Assembly: GCA_963681505.1 (NCBI GenBank)
Contig: OY811978.1
Coordinates: 9,573,923-9,637,922 of the forward strand
DNA: 64,000 nucleotides
DNA from: Eunapius fragilis
Lineage: Eukaryota; Porifera; Demospongiae; Spongillida; Spongillidae
Direction: 5' to 3'
Shown here: positions 52,070 to 64,000 of the stretch, in pieces
Layout: each line of letters starts with the position of its first letter
Numbering within the stretch: the first letter of the stretch is position 1
The notes under the pieces: generated by a model
Told to the model about the DNA's origin: nothing
The model's input: only the letters and a program-made list of their open reading frames with translations
Databases searched by the model: none
Translations under genes and position numbers: made by a program

Positions 52070-53157
52070 TGTGTGTACAAGATTTCCAATGTGTTGAAGG
52101 CATAAATTTTGGGGGTCTGAGTATTGTCAACAGCATCATTGTGGCCATATAATACTGGCATAGTGTATGTTATGCCATCAGTGGTGTAAACTGATTGGTC
52201 ATCGCTTTGCTGCTCATAGGCAACAGTCTCCATAATACCGGATTTTAAACTGGCATGGGTGTAAACTACTAGGGTAACGTACCATTCCAAATCGTCGTCA
52301 TGTATACCTTGCAGTAAACACAAACGCTGCGCCGGTCGAGTTTAAGTAGGATGACGTGTAGCGATTATATCTCAGTCACAAATACACGAGCGACAGCACG
52401 TGTGGCCTGTGTCCGAGAAAAAAAAAAAAAAAAAAAAAAAAAAAAACGAATCACCCTCGTAGAAATGAACAAACATACAAGCTCAACTACAATACGTGAT
52501 TGCAAAAGGGTTTGAGCTTATGCACGTTATCTTAGCCTTTGGATCACGTAGGCTCGATCAATTCGACGTTTTCATGTCGCCCCGCGCCACCGTAAACTCC
52601 CAACTCGTTTACGCAACTGATGGAGACTGACGCAGACAGGTGTAACCTAGTGATGCTCACGTGACAAGCAACTTACAAAATGTCAAGTCCACCTCCGGAT
52701 GGCCTGGGCTATCGATTCGAGGGAGGGTGGGGCACTTGATGGGCAGTGTCTCGCAGTCACGGGGTTAAAATTGCAATGACGGCACAATGGCGGAGCAATC
52801 GGAAGAGAAATGAACGACAACTTTCAAACGCCGCGGTTTTGTAACCGCTCATCAAATCTCAAACGAAAAGGCGGAAAAAATAGTGGGTGCAGTGATGTAA
52901 ATGTGCTGCAAATTTGAACGCGAAAAGGCATTCTTTCATCGAGATCCATTGAAATCTAACTGTTCTGGTTGTTTAATCATGAGACCCCCCAGGGAGTAAA
53001 CAAAAAACATTCGACAACAAAATGCAGTAGTAAAATGGTCCGGTAATATATGTAGTATGTTTGAAGGACAGAGCTTTAAAGGTCGCAACGATACTGCAAA
53101 ATGAATTGAAGAACTGTTAAAAATCACATAAGCCCAGTTTTCTCTTGCACTGCCCCA
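52070..53157 (-). repeat. Right arm of the ~1-kb inverted repeat
   Basis: Partner of 49691-50678, with an A28 run and an extra block of about 100 bp at about 52510-52610 (between CAAAAGGGTTTGA and CGCAACTGATGG). Confidence 0.9.
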
Positions 53158-53315
53158 AATATTCAAAACGTCACAGCAATTGTTTTTATTTGCCATTTAG
53201 AGGGCGTATTTCATACAATTAGGGCAAGCACCGAATTAACTTTAACTGTTTGAACGCCAATTGCATATATACATGCATGTTCACACAACCATGCATTGCT
53301 GTGTTGTGTTGTGAC

Positions 53316-54704
53316 TAAAGTGGACACCGTGATAGTTGAGTATAAAAATTTTTTCCTACTCGTCAATGTTTCAAATCATTTTTATCAATAATGACTTGAG
53401 CTATAAAAATTCTAATAATGCAGTTTCGTTGGAAAACTAGTTTTCCAAAAGAGATTGAAATTGTAGCTTATCACGTGACACCTTACTTTCTATTTTGGGG
53501 AATTTGTGTTCCTCGTCCTGAAAAAACATTTTTAGCTGATTTCTCCCCTATTCGGAAACAGATCAGGCTAAACATTGCCATATAACTACCCCATATATAA
53601 CTACACTACTTGGTCGGGCCGAAAGTTGAATGCGCTAAACGGTTCGAGGACCGCGGCTGCAAATGTGTTGTTTTATAGGGAAACGCATCTAGCTGATTGT
53701 CGCGTATTGCTTTGAGTTTTGGCTACCGTACCTAAACAATGCATAGAAGACAGGTATCTGTATCTGAGACGCTAGTTTACCGAGAAGTTTCGTTTACTCC
53801 GCCGCTAAAATGTTTGCCTCGAACGTTGGCTCTCAAAAGTTAGCCATTTTCGGATGAATAACATTATAATTATTGACAGTATTGTGGTTATCGTGGTTAT
53901 GATTGAGTTGAAAACGGTTCTTTTCAAAGCCAAACGGAGAGTCCATTAGCACGCAGGCTGCCACGAAGAGCTGGCAGACAGGGACCACCACTTTGGGAAG
54001 GTTTGAAGTGTATAAACATTAATAAATGTACATGTATGCATGAATTCATATTGTAACTCCAACTACTCATCAGGCAGTAACCCATCTTTTCACGGTGATT
54101 GCATTAAAATCAGAAGCATCTTGTTGACCTTTCCCTTTGCATTTCTTGGAGAACCCCCCTCGCTCAGCTCGATGTAGCTAGTACGTTCTCAATGCGAGTG
54201 TCCTACCATGAACGTCTGCATGTACTCGGCTAACGCAAGTTCTTTGGTTGCACTTTCTGATAGCAATCCTTCGAGCTATGCTCGCCAGCTCGAGCTTTCT
54301 GGCACGTAACAACAATTGCCGCTGCAAACCTGCCGCTTTAGGGTTTCCTCTTGGAGTGCTCCTTGGCTTCAAACCTTCCCAAAGTGGTGGTCCCTGTCTG
54401 CCAGCTCTTCGTGGCAGCCTGCGTGCTAATGGACTCTCCGTTTGGTTCTGAAAAGAACCGTTTTCAACTGCTCGATCTCAATCATAACCACGATAACCAC
54501 AATACTGTCAATAATTATAATGTTATTCATCCAAAAATGGCTAACGTGATAAGCTACAATTTCAATCTCTTTTGGAAAACTAGTTTTCCAACGAAACTGC
54601 ATTATTAGAATTTTTATAGCTCAAGTCATTATTGATAAAAATGATTTGAAACATTGACGAGTAGGAAAAATTTTTTATACTCAACTATCACGGTTTCCAC
54701 TTTA
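53316..54704. mobile_element. Large foldback element
   Basis: Ends TAAAGTGGACACCGTGATAG and its near complement CTATCACGGTTTCCACTTTA. The left arm is 53316-54008, the right arm 54367-54704, with a spacer of 358 bp. The left arm is longer because about 362 bp (53477-53838) have no counterpart on the right. A TA may flank it. No transposase was recognised; frames in the spacer (for example 54372-54178 minus) are not convincing. Confidence 0.75.
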
Positions 54705-55628
54705 TAGAATCACTTTGAATACCATTGTCCATACACACAATACTGACTTGCATGCATGTAACCTCATAATCATAAAAATGTTTGAGCATTTGTGATCTCA
54801 GTGTAAGTACATTTTGTTTGTCCATTACAACCTACTGGCACCTTCTGTTGCTACTACTCATGATATGAACCAGACAAAAGAGGGAAGTGAACTGGCAATT
54901 TAAGCACTAGTGATGGTCAATTACGTACACATTCCTAGCTGTTAATAGGGAAGAAATAAAATGCAGCCATCTGAATAATGGTGTTCATTAGTAGGTGTAA
55001 GAAGGAGCATAGTTACCTTGTACATGTACTTATAAGGTACAAGTGCAGCAAGCATTTGCATGCATCATGGAATTGTGAATGATCAACACATTTTTTTGTT
55101 TCTAATTTATACATGAATGGTATTATAACGGTTGTGTGCATGTGTACACACTTGGCGTCCAAAGAGTTAAAGACTAGACCGGTTATATGGATTGGAAACC
55201 TCTCACGTGATCATTACCCCGATTTCGAGCACTTAACGCCGCGTGCGAGCTAGTCATTTTAGTGAATTTTCTTGCATTAATAATGCACAACTGGCAAAAC
55301 TTCTGGGGCGAAACCCCAGACCCAGATCGGAAAGCATATGCAGCGCTCCTCTTTCCATTGCTGTGGGCGGGCCTCTCCGAGTTCACCCACCTCATTGTGT
55401 ATTTATTTGCCGGACCAATGTATTTTACCTTCCGACGCCCGTGTCAGTGCGTGTCTATGTGTGCGCATGTGTGTGTGTGCACGCGCGCGCGTGTGATACT
55501 GGGTACATGTATACAGAGATCTCTGATGTATATCACTTGGTTTTTGGGCCTTTGAGTATGTGTGCACGATTTTGACTGCGCGCGCGTCCTTTTTTTGTGC
55601 CTATACACGTAGTAGTGTGTAGTGCTCG

Positions 55629-55664
<36 letters not shown>

Positions 55665-56428
55665 CACGTGAACTCACACAAATGGCACAACACGTAGACA
55701 CGTAAACATGTGTACGCAAAACTCACATGTGAGTTCAACACACACAAAAACAACACGAGGAAACAAGGCACAGTCCTGCACAAAACGGTATTGTTTGTGT
55801 GTGTGTTGACCCGGTGCAGTAATACATGATATCTAAATGGCTGAGAAGCAGCGCGTACAATTACATTCATATTCATGTTAGTTACATTCACAGAAGTAAC
55901 TATAACACAGCAAAAAAAATTTCACAACGGATTTTAAATCAATTGTTAAATCAACGCATGATTTGACAGTAACATCAAGTCCGCTTGATTTGCGCTTGAT
56001 TTTACTGTCAAATCAATTGTGAATCAATAATTGATTTGACGAGCCGGCTGTGTAAACGAAGGTTCTTATTCGTTGGATCGATAAGAAAACAATCCTGTAT
56101 ACGTCAGACGCTACCGTATATGTACGCACACTGTCGGAGTAACCTTACATCAAGCCATGATATGGTCCTGTACTAATATTAATGCATACCAGTTTATCAG
56201 TACGATCGTCTCTTCAAACGGTAACAAAGGATAAAATCTTCTTTATAGTTGTCCCGCGCGACATTACCATTGGATGGACGTAATATATGGCCGCATGAAT
56301 TGATACGGAAATTTTCACGACACTAGCTTTTCCGGACCATAAGGTTTTCAATATGTACAATAGCTAAATGACTGGACTTCTATTACGATGTGACTTTGAT
56401 TTATTACGCGATGAGGCCATCTTATCCT
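54705..56428. other. No recognisable gene; dispersed repeat at 55721-55791
   Basis: Contains the second copy of the 329-399 repeat, a TG/CA stretch at 55440-55662, and at 55920-56040 several TTGATTTGACAGTAA-type blocks in inverted orientation. Nothing coding was supported. Confidence 0.45.
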
Positions 56429-57726
56429 ACAAGTAAATAAAAAACATTCTCTATGAGAAAGTTGGTGGCATATAGGATTTGAAGGCAATGGTGGTGTAAA
56501 AAGGAAGGAAACAAGGGTCTAATAATAAGGGAAAATGGAATAGTCCTATATTTAGCACACGAACAACATACTATATCCTACATATAGAAATGTGCTAAAT
56601 ATAGGACTATTCCATTTTCCCTTATTATTAGACCCTTGTTTCCTTCCTTTTTACACCACCATTGCCTTCAAATCCTATATGCCACCAACTTTCTCATAGA
56701 GAATGTTTTTTATTTACTTGTTTCATTGATTTTTATTCATACCCGATTATGAGCCGTATAGCATGTGAAGTAATCCATCTTGATATGAGAGGGAGGTTGT
56801 AAAGGTACGACATACTTTTGAGTGACCTTAACTCTTTTCGCCGAGCGAGATGCACGTTCAGGACTATGGCAATATCGCTGTCTTTTTTCAGGATCTGCTC
56901 GATACCTTGCACGTCGAGAGGTCTGTTCCTTTTCAGGATCTGAGGGGGCCTTAAGGGGTGGCCGAAATAGATTGTCGCCCCCGCGCGATCGAACCCACGA
57001 ACGCATTTTGTACCGGGCCAGATCCAGACAGCACCGTCTCCCCCCCCCCGCATCTCGATACCTTGCGCGTCGAGAGGTCCGTTTCTTTTCAGGCTCTGCT
57101 CGATAGTTTTCACGTTGAGAGGGCCGCTTCTCGAATAACAAGAATGATTATAGTACGTGCACGTTATTAAAAATACATAACCACCACAGTTAATTACCAC
57201 TACGTGTAGTGCCCAGACCGTACACATTTGATTACATGATGTATACTGCTAGTACTTCGTATAAAGAGCGAAGTAGGACCTATCCGAGTCGTGTCAGTGC
57301 AGTAAGCTTAACTATACGTGATTTGCTAACACAACCACCGATATATGTCATGTAGCCTCGAGACGTTTTGACCACAGAAGCGAAAATGCCAACGAATTCT
57401 GAAGCCATTGGTGTGATTTTCATTTCTTAAAAGTGTTCCTATCCCGAGTTATGCGTGGTCAAGAACAAGAAGAAGAAGAAGAAGAAGAACGAGAAATACG
57501 TGGGACTGGGTACGAGTTTCGAAAATTGTTTTGTTCTCTACAACCACGCGGTTTTGTGACATCAAACAAACACGAAACTGCTTGTTGTTGCCTTCTTGTA
57601 CGACGACGATAACAAGGTAAGCCATCCGCTCGTCGGGAGTCTTGTTAGAAGCGGGTCGCGTTTTTTTAATGACATTCATAATCGAGGTCAAATCCTATAT
57701 GAGAGTTACTAACGTAACTCTCGATA
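56429..57726 (-). mobile_element. Foldback/stem-loop element, copy 4 (with reading frame)
   Basis: Foldback 56429-56722 (ACAAGTAAATAAAAAACATT and complement). The tail at about 57385-57726 contains a GAAGAAGAAGAAG run and the stem-loop GAGAGTTAC-TAAC-GTAACTCTC, then GATA. Same order and orientation as the other three copies, with 0.65 kb between the ends. Confidence 0.65.
56737..57141 (-). pseudogene. Basic repeat protein remnant in copy 4
   Basis: The frame reads SQRENYRAEPEKKRTSRRAR, later DPEKEQTSRRARYRADPEK: the same kind of R/K-rich units with Tyr and Pro-Glu as in 47036-48701. It stops 15 bp before the foldback. The repeat units are interrupted by unrelated residues, and no enzymatic domain is left. 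Confidence 0.45.
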
Positions 57727-57890
57727 ACCTTTTTCATCATGTGACCAAGTTACATTAAAAAATGATGTCATTTACGTAAGCCGCCATCTTGGTGCACAGC
57801 TGGCGTAAGACGACATGCGATGACGCCTACTTCCGGTTCAGTTTTCTTTCAAAACTTGGACTCTGATGCTAAGGCACGATACGTCAGCAC

Positions 57891-60434
57891 CAGGGCTGCC
57901 GTAAGCCGGTGAGGGGTCCGGCCTGACAGGTCGGCCTGGCAGGCCAAATTAGTAGAAATTAAAGTTTATAAATGTCAATCAATTGTTATGTTACGTACTA
58001 CCATGTCAATCAACGAAGCGTGTCCGTCGGTTTCAACGATTCCTATACCTTCTGCTCAGCGGCTCAAACCTGTTTCAAACCCGGATCTGTGGGAATACAA
58101 TCCCGAGAAACTCGTGAGATTCACGCCATTGCGAAGGTTTAGTAGTAGTGCAAACATATCCGCTGTCTGGTCTCATTTCAAGGTTCATACGTCAAAGAGT
58201 ACGCAGATAAAGATTGGTGTGATTACTGCCACAGGCCGTTCTCCAGGGAACACTCCACTTTGAATAGACACATTGAACGGCATCACAAGGACCAAATGAA
58301 AAATGCCGAAAGCTCGGTAGTTTGTTCCAAACAAGAGAAGACCATTTTAACGGCCAAGAAATCGCAGCTCGAGCAGTATTTCACAACGCAAGTCCCTTCT
58401 CTAACAACAGTTGAGCATGACGAAGCCATGAAACTATTAGCACATGCATGGTGTGAAAATTTGCTCCCCCCTAGTTCTTGCTGACAGTCTAACCTTCAGT
58501 GAATTTGTTGCATGCATCTCAAGAGGTTTATTCAAGATGCCTGGAAGGACGAAGTTACCAAAATGATAGATGAGTTGTATGAGGACATGATGATGAAGCT
58601 GAAGGACATGTTGAAGCAATCAAACTCTGTTTCACTGACAACTGATGCAGCAAAGATGCCAACAGGTGATTCATATGTAGCCATCACAGGCCACTGGATT
58701 AGTTCAAATTGGGAACTGCTGTCAGCTGTCTTAGCTGTGAGTATCAGTAATGTTTCACATACTGCAGAGGAGATTGCAGCACTTGTACAGGAACTGGGGA
58801 TCAAGTACACATTAGATGATAGGCTGGATGCAATTGCCACAGACAATGGTGCAAACTTTGTGGCTGCTGTGGAAGACTTGTTGCAGAATGGGATATGCGA
58901 AGAACATGTGCGATGTGCTTGTCATACCCTCCAGCTTTCAATAAAAAATCATATTGATCCGGCACCAAAGCCTAAAAATGGTTCCGCACCAACAAATGCA
59001 ACCAGTGAATTGTCGTAAATTGGTGAATAAAATCCATGGTTCCACTTTGCTGACAGAAAACCTTAGAAGTGCTCAGTCTGGAGGACCAATTATTAATCTC
59101 TTAGTAGAGATTCAGCAAGATGATGAAGCCTGTGGTGAACATCTGGTCAACGAGATAGAGATTTCAGCTACATGTAGTGATGCTCCTGCTGCTGCTAGAG
59201 TTTCCTCACTTCATACAACACCACGTGGCCATACCCTTAAGCTCATTAAAGATGTAGTAACAAGGTGGAATTCTACATATTACATGCTTGCACGCTGTGT
59301 ACTTCTTGCAGTCCCCCTTCGTAAATTGATTGAAGAACTTGGTCTAGAAGGGCCTACTGATGATGACTGGTCAGCTGCTCAGTTGCTGTGCCACTTCATG
59401 AAGCCATTTCAAGTTGTCACTGATTATCTTCAAGGTGAAAAATACCCCAGTTTGTCCAGAAAGGTATCACAGCTTATCTTGTATTTGAGCAGGCCAAAAC
59501 CACCAAAATCATGGGGTTTAGGCAAGACTTGGGCTCAGCTTCCCAAGGCAGTGTCATGTATGCGAGACTTTGTCCTGTCTGACATGAACAGGCGTTGGGA
59601 TACAGGCAGTCTTCTTCTTGGGATGGCTGCAGTAGTGGATTCACGTCACAGAAGTTTAGAGTGGCTGACATCTCCACAACAGTGCATCATCAGACAACAA
59701 CTGCTGGTGGAGATGTTTGCTGTAGCAGGGGTTCTGATGATGAAAGATGATGGATTATATGATGAATCCAATATGCCAAAGCCCACAAAGCGCAAACGAT
59801 TTGAGGACTGTGGTTTTCTAGATGATTATGATGATGAATCTAATAAATCTGCTGTTAGTGATGAACAACAATGTGCGTGTGTAGCAGTCGGTGCAACACA
59901 GTTAAGGAGGAATATGATGCTTGGCTTCGACTCCCTGAGATCAGATCAGTAGATTTCATGGCCTCTTTAGATCCTTTGGAATGGTGGGAAATGCACAACG
60001 CACAATTTCCCACTATTGCAAAGCTTGCTCAAAAGTACCTGGCTATTCCAGCGTCATCCGCTCCATCAGAGAGAGTGTTTTCAAGAGCCAAGTTGATCCA
60101 GGAGCGACAGTGATGGAGCCTACTTCCCCAACGGCTGGAGGCATCAATTATGCTAAAGCACAATGCATGGATGCTTCGAAAGAAATAAGCCAATACTATT
60201 GCTCAATGTGCTATAAATAAACTGTTCCATATTTATTCGCATCTCAGTATGATTTATTTCATTTCATGATTACATTAATATTTGAATTCTGAACAATAAG
60301 TAAGCTTGATCTGTACATGTACAAATAACTCATATACTGTATGCAACTATTGGCACAACGAGGGGGTGTGGTCCGGCCTGACAGGTCAGGCCAGGTCTCT
60401 GGCCTGACAGGCCGGCTGGCCTTTGGCAGCCCTG
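57891..60434 (+). mobile_element. Complete hAT element with perfect 8-bp target duplication
   Basis: Ends CAGGGCTGCC and GGCAGCCCTG, flanked by GTCAGCAC on both sides (57883-57890 and 60435-60442). Subterminal GGCCTGACAGGTC repeats are present at both ends. Length 2544 bp. The identical target duplication suggests a fairly recent insertion, yet the transposase is broken. Confidence 0.92.
57988..60200 (+). pseudogene. hAT transposase (BED-finger type), frameshifted
   Basis: Segments in order: N-terminus SVSTIPIPSAQRLKP (57988 on); BED finger DWCDYCHRPF with LNRHIERHH after a frameshift near 58195; a stop after about 58484; catalytic core VSLTTDAAKMPTGDSYVAIT, DAIATDNGANF and CACHTLQLSIKNH (58512-59018); a shift, then VVTRWNSTYYMLARC and downstream helices (58954-59952); another shift, then YDAWLRLPEI and AQKYLAIPASSAPSERVFSR (59871-60113), with one more stop before LEASIMLKHNAWM. 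DDE-type acidic residues are visible in TTDA and ATDN and the RW motif is intact. Introns could explain some, but not all, frame changes. Confidence 0.85.
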
Positions 60435-60442
60435 GTCAGCAC

Positions 60443-61286
60443 TATTGCCATCATTAACGGTTGATTTTGATTTGATTTTGATTTTGGGTTCCGAAGAAAA
60501 GTGCTACAACCACTGACCCTACCCGAGCGGAAAATGATCCATAAGGACCGTAGTATATACCCATAGTGGTATATACCCTCAAATAATTACCCATTCATTG
60601 TGGTAATAAATAGCCTCATTCAGAGGTTGAAATTAAGCTATTAAGCTTACGATAAACGAGCGCTTGGCGCGTATAGGCAGGAGCTGTCAAAATACATAAT
60701 AATATGACGAATGCAAAACCCCTGATGAGTAGCGAGGTGCATGGCCCCACGAAACGCATAGGGTTTGATGTAATGGCTATTAAGTCAGAGCATTTACAAA
60801 TTTGCGTTTGTCCACATCCATTAAAGTTGATGCATGCAGTCTCAAAAAAGCTGGGCATGCATGTCAGACAATGAAGGTACAGGGCTATCGAGCTCTGAAG
60901 AAGAAGAGAGCAATCAGGCCCTCAAAAAAGAGAAAAATCGGTAAGACAATTACTAAAATCAATCAGATCACTGATTGTCCCATCTCTATATCCATAGATG
61001 ACATGCATGGTTAAAGCAATAGAGAACTGGCAAGAAGCCTCTCCCCTACTTCAGGCCAAACTCCCAAAGCCCCTATGAAGATGACTAAAAGGAGACTGCG
61101 GTCCCTCCATTGCCGCCAGAAATTTTACTCGGTTGAGCCGCTTCCCCTATTCCCATTGCCAGGTGCTGTTCAAGAGCTATTTTCCTCCTTAATGGAGGAA
61201 ACCATTAAAAGATAACGGTAACAAATCTGGGTTTAACTCGTCATACTGGGCAGCGGACTTTCCCGATACAAAGTGCATGGAACATA
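60443..61286. other. No recognisable gene
   Basis: A plus-strand basic frame at about 60802-61014 (RALKKKRAIRPSKKRKIGKT) may be a transposon remnant but matches nothing I recognise. Confidence 0.35.
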
Positions 61287-61463
61287 CAGTCCACCCTCGA
61301 TATAGTCCGGGCATAGATTTTTTTTACACATCTATGGTCCGGGCTACGGGAACCCCCCAAAAATAGCGGACTGTAGGACAAACGGATAGTAGCGATGCGA
61401 AGTTTAGCTTACGAAGGGTTGGTTGGCAAGAGAAAAATAGCGGACATTATCGCGGATGGACTG
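61287..61463. mobile_element. pogo/Tigger-like MITE
   Basis: The 177-bp element begins CAGTCCACCCTCGATATAGT and ends …ATTATCGCGGATGGACTG. The imperfect inverted ends are flanked by TA. The CAGTC-AACCTCGATATA-type start is typical of pogo-group elements. Confidence 0.65.
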
Positions 61464-62099
61464 TATCGAAGCGAGTGTAGATATTTGCTAGCGTTGTCTT
61501 TATAATGTCTTGCCTTCAAAGAGCCGCAAGGAAGCCATCTCTTCGTCGTTCAATGAGCTCCCATTCAGGCTCACTTCCAATGTGGTTGATAACAGCAGGT
61601 ATTCGATAGAACGAGACATCTTTGTCACGGTCGGAACGCTTGTAAAACCCAATTACTGCACACAATACCATAGTTACAATCACTTCCTGTGTACCAAGAT
61701 AGCCGCCACCGGTATTACACGTGATCTAGTTAATTATCTTGTGACACATGAAAAAGGTCTATAATCTCCAAGCTCTTCTTTTCTTCTTCAGCTGACGATA
61801 GGATAGAGGCAACATTCTGGTCCAAATACGACGGAACGTCAGTCGTATAGTTTTGCTCAATGATGATCGCAGCGAATTGTCAACACTTTTAACTATGGAT
61901 TTCTGTATAGATGCTTGTCTATTTGTCGGATGCGTTATGTGTAAGGCAAACTTTGCACGCATTATACATGTGAGGTGTAGTTTGATTACAAAACCCTTGC
62001 TATTGATCACTGCTCTACACACTGTCACAGTTCATTGCTAGAATCGAAATACTATTGATCAGTAGCATGCCCATCTGTCTATTGCTACTTCTCGTTCAA

Positions 62100-62711
62100 C
62101 CCTTTGTAAGTATGTTTTAGAAAAGTATCCTATGTATCCAGTTCACTACCTTGCTGCCTATCTTGATCCACGATTCAAGAATTTGGAACCTTTTGTTCAA
62201 CCAGTGGAGCATGCTGCAAAACTTCAAGACATTGTAGAACTATTGGAGGATCGTATGCGCACATTATGCAGTAATCAGCCACTTCCCACACCAGACATTT
62301 CAGAGCAGCGACATGAACCAGCTGAGGAACCGCCAAGAAAAAAAAAGGCAAGATCAATATTCTGCAAAAATGAGAGCTGATCATAGTGCATCCTTGCATC
62401 TATCTCAGGCCTCAGTTTTATCTGTAAATGATGCTCTTAAGGAGGAAATGCACAAGTACAGAAGTGTGCTGCAAATAGATATTGATTCTTGTCCTCTCAA
62501 ATGGTGGAAAGAGCATGAGACGCAATTTCCTCATTTGAGCAAAGTTGCACGTGAAGTGTTGGCTATCCCAGCCACTTCTGCACCCAGTGAGCCAGTTTTT
62601 TCCAAACTAGCTCAAATCTACTGTAAGGAAAGGCTCTCACAAGGTGGTGATGTAGCCAATGACTATTTATTTCTGAGCTTTAACTCTAAGGCCAACAGGA
62701 GGAATGAGTAA
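62100..62711 (+). pseudogene. Second hAT transposase C-terminal fragment
   Basis: Reads HYLAAYLDPRFKNL (62132 on), an acidic and lysine-rich linker, then after a shift DSCPLKWWKEHETQFPHLSK and VLAIPATSAPSEPVFSKLAQ, ending at a stop at 62709-62711. This is the LDPRFK and dimerisation region of ZBED-like hAT transposases. The N-terminal and DDE parts are absent upstream. Different from the other two hAT copies, so a separate family. Confidence 0.75.
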
Positions 62712-62924
62712 ATCAGTTGTTCGTTTTTTTATTTTAAAACTTTTGTTATTCCGCCACCCATGACTCCATGTAACATTTCATTATTGTGATTTCACTTTTA
62801 TCAGTTGAACAATTAAAAAGCCCATCCGTGTAGTCATAGCTGAATTAAGTATTCAGTCGGGCCTGCGCTGGTTATTATACATGTATTCAAATAATTTAAT
62901 GTTTAATCTCCAGGGAAAAATCCT

Positions 62925-63150
62925 TATTTAAGGATGTCATTATCCTTAAATAAGGATCATCTTTTACATTGCATACTTTTGCTAACCAAGTAAGCAAGAT
63001 AAAATAAATGCTATTAGTCAATTGTATACTGCTTAGCCTCCATAACAAACTTTAAATGATGTCAATATGATCAATGTCCATGTGGTAAAACAGGGAGGAA
63101 GTGGCACATCCTTATTTAAGGATTGACACCATCCTTAATTAAGGATCACA
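62925..63150. repeat. Four copies of an AT-rich palindrome
   Basis: ATCCTTATTTAAGGAT or ATCCTTAAATAAGGAT (or close variants) occurs at about 62929, 62950, 63109 and 63131, in two closely spaced pairs about 160 bp apart. Possibly the two ends of a small element. Confidence 0.7.
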
Positions 63151-63497
63151 ACAGTAGAGATTATTGACCATAAAAACCACAATAGTTTTAAAAATTTTGA
63201 TTTTCTCTGATAGCCAGTTGATCCAGCTATACTCACAACCTGATTCATCGACGAAATAACTTGTGGTTAATAAGTTATGCTTATTTACACCATAACGCTT
63301 AAAAATTAATATCAAGCATTTGTCTAGTGACGTGTACTGATGTAGATGCTTGCTTCTGCTCAAACGCCAGCATGGACGTACCCTAGCCTCACTGAAACCA
63401 CGTGCACTGCATGTGAGTGCTCTGCCGCCGCTCCATCGAACGGTGTGCTTTCTAGTTCTATCATTGAGTACAGTACCATATACAATGATGCATTGAA

Positions 63498-63530
<33 letters not shown>
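63498..63530 (+). repeat. Poly-G tract (33)
   Basis: Pure G run. Confidence 0.97.
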
Positions 63531-63533
<3 letters not shown>

Positions 63534-64000
63534 GAGATCTAGGAAGCATTGCCATTTGCCAATTGGCATACGATATGTGTTCGAGCTTAGTGTAGCTTAG
63601 TCCCAATTAATTAGACTCGAGGAGACCACGCCATTGCCTAAGCCTACTGTTGCCATCGCTGTCACTGTCATTTGACGATCGAATCATGCAGTGCTGCCGC
63701 TTTGTCACCTGGGCCTACATGTATGTCATCCATCCGTACTGAGGAACTACATCCGTCGCTTTCTGTGGCTCCCTCGGTATCAAAGCAGGGTTACTTAGCT
63801 TTATGCTTTCGAGTGTATGCAATCGCTTCGATCTTTGGAAGTATACTGCATGGCCGGTACGTGAGCGTAGATTGTTGAAGCCGTGGATATTGTTCCACAG
63901 ATCCATCTGTCAGTGTATATTCTACTCCTAGAGCTACCAGAAGCCTGTCCTTCCTTGCCATACGTCGCTTTGAGTTAATTTGCTCACTACTATATCGCCA
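63531..64000. other. No recognisable gene
   Basis: Nothing supported to the end of the window. Confidence 0.4.

Noticed and set aside
55440-55500. CpG-rich TGTG/CGCGCG stretch as a promoter
   Set aside because: It is a simple alternating repeat with no downstream gene.
58532-58846. Minus-strand frame across the hAT
   Set aside because: Antisense shadow of the transposase core, which carries the conserved motifs on the plus strand.
63139-63606. 155-codon minus-strand frame with poly-Pro
   Set aside because: The Pro run is the G33 tract read backwards; flanking residues show no recognisable domain.

Overview
The window is nuclear DNA of an animal, most plausibly a sponge or another early-branching metazoan. 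The reasons are GT-AG (and a few GC-AG) introns, a TBC1D8/9-type Rab-GAP, a SLC30-type cation transporter, an EGF exon, two intronless cAMP-receptor-like GPCRs, and a transposon load of hAT, piggyBac-like, YqaJ-PHD, non-LTR and Ty3-type remnants. The species cannot be named from this sequence. Two blocks of exactly 200 N (14351-14550, 41301-41500) are assembly gaps.

Region 1 to 14.4 kb holds one large minus-strand gene, a TBC1D9-like Rab-GAP of 17 recognisable exons whose 5' end is lost in the gap. Nearly every intron is filled with its own mini- or microsatellite. In several introns the repeat unit is a copy of the adjacent splice donor or acceptor, and this is the most striking pattern in the host genes.

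Region 14.5 to 29 kb is gene-poor. It has a decayed YqaJ-PHD element protein, a GPCR at 17.9-19.0 kb, an internally deleted hAT element, scraps of a reverse transcriptase and a HECT domain, a perfect 42-bp palindrome, a lone EGF exon, a piggyBac-like pseudogene rearranged by an inverted duplication, and a second GPCR at 26.1-27.0 kb.

Region 29 to 33.5 kb is a plus-strand SLC30 gene of eight exons. Its intramembrane metal site reads N/E and F/D where the family has H/D and H/D. From 34 to 38 kb come dispersed repeats, a non-LTR reverse transcriptase pseudogene and a deleted Ty3-type element with a 119-bp LTR. A small secreted, probably GPI-anchored protein with a TATA box lies at 38.9-39.4 kb.

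Region 39.9 to 57.7 kb contains four copies of one unfamiliar transposon family (39942-40859, 45754-46575, 46668-49205, 56429-57726). One end is a foldback of about 290 bp and the other a 9-bp stem-loop. Both have arms that differ between copies but stay self-complementary within each copy. The two longer copies carry a minus-strand reading frame of basic 15-residue repeats. Between them lie a large inverted repeat (49691-53157), another foldback (53316-54704) and many CA tracts.

Region 57.9 to 64 kb holds a complete but frameshifted 2.5-kb hAT element with a perfect 8-bp target duplication, a pogo-like MITE, a second hAT fragment and a cluster of short AT-rich palindromes. No rRNA, tRNA, CRISPR or operon-like feature was found.
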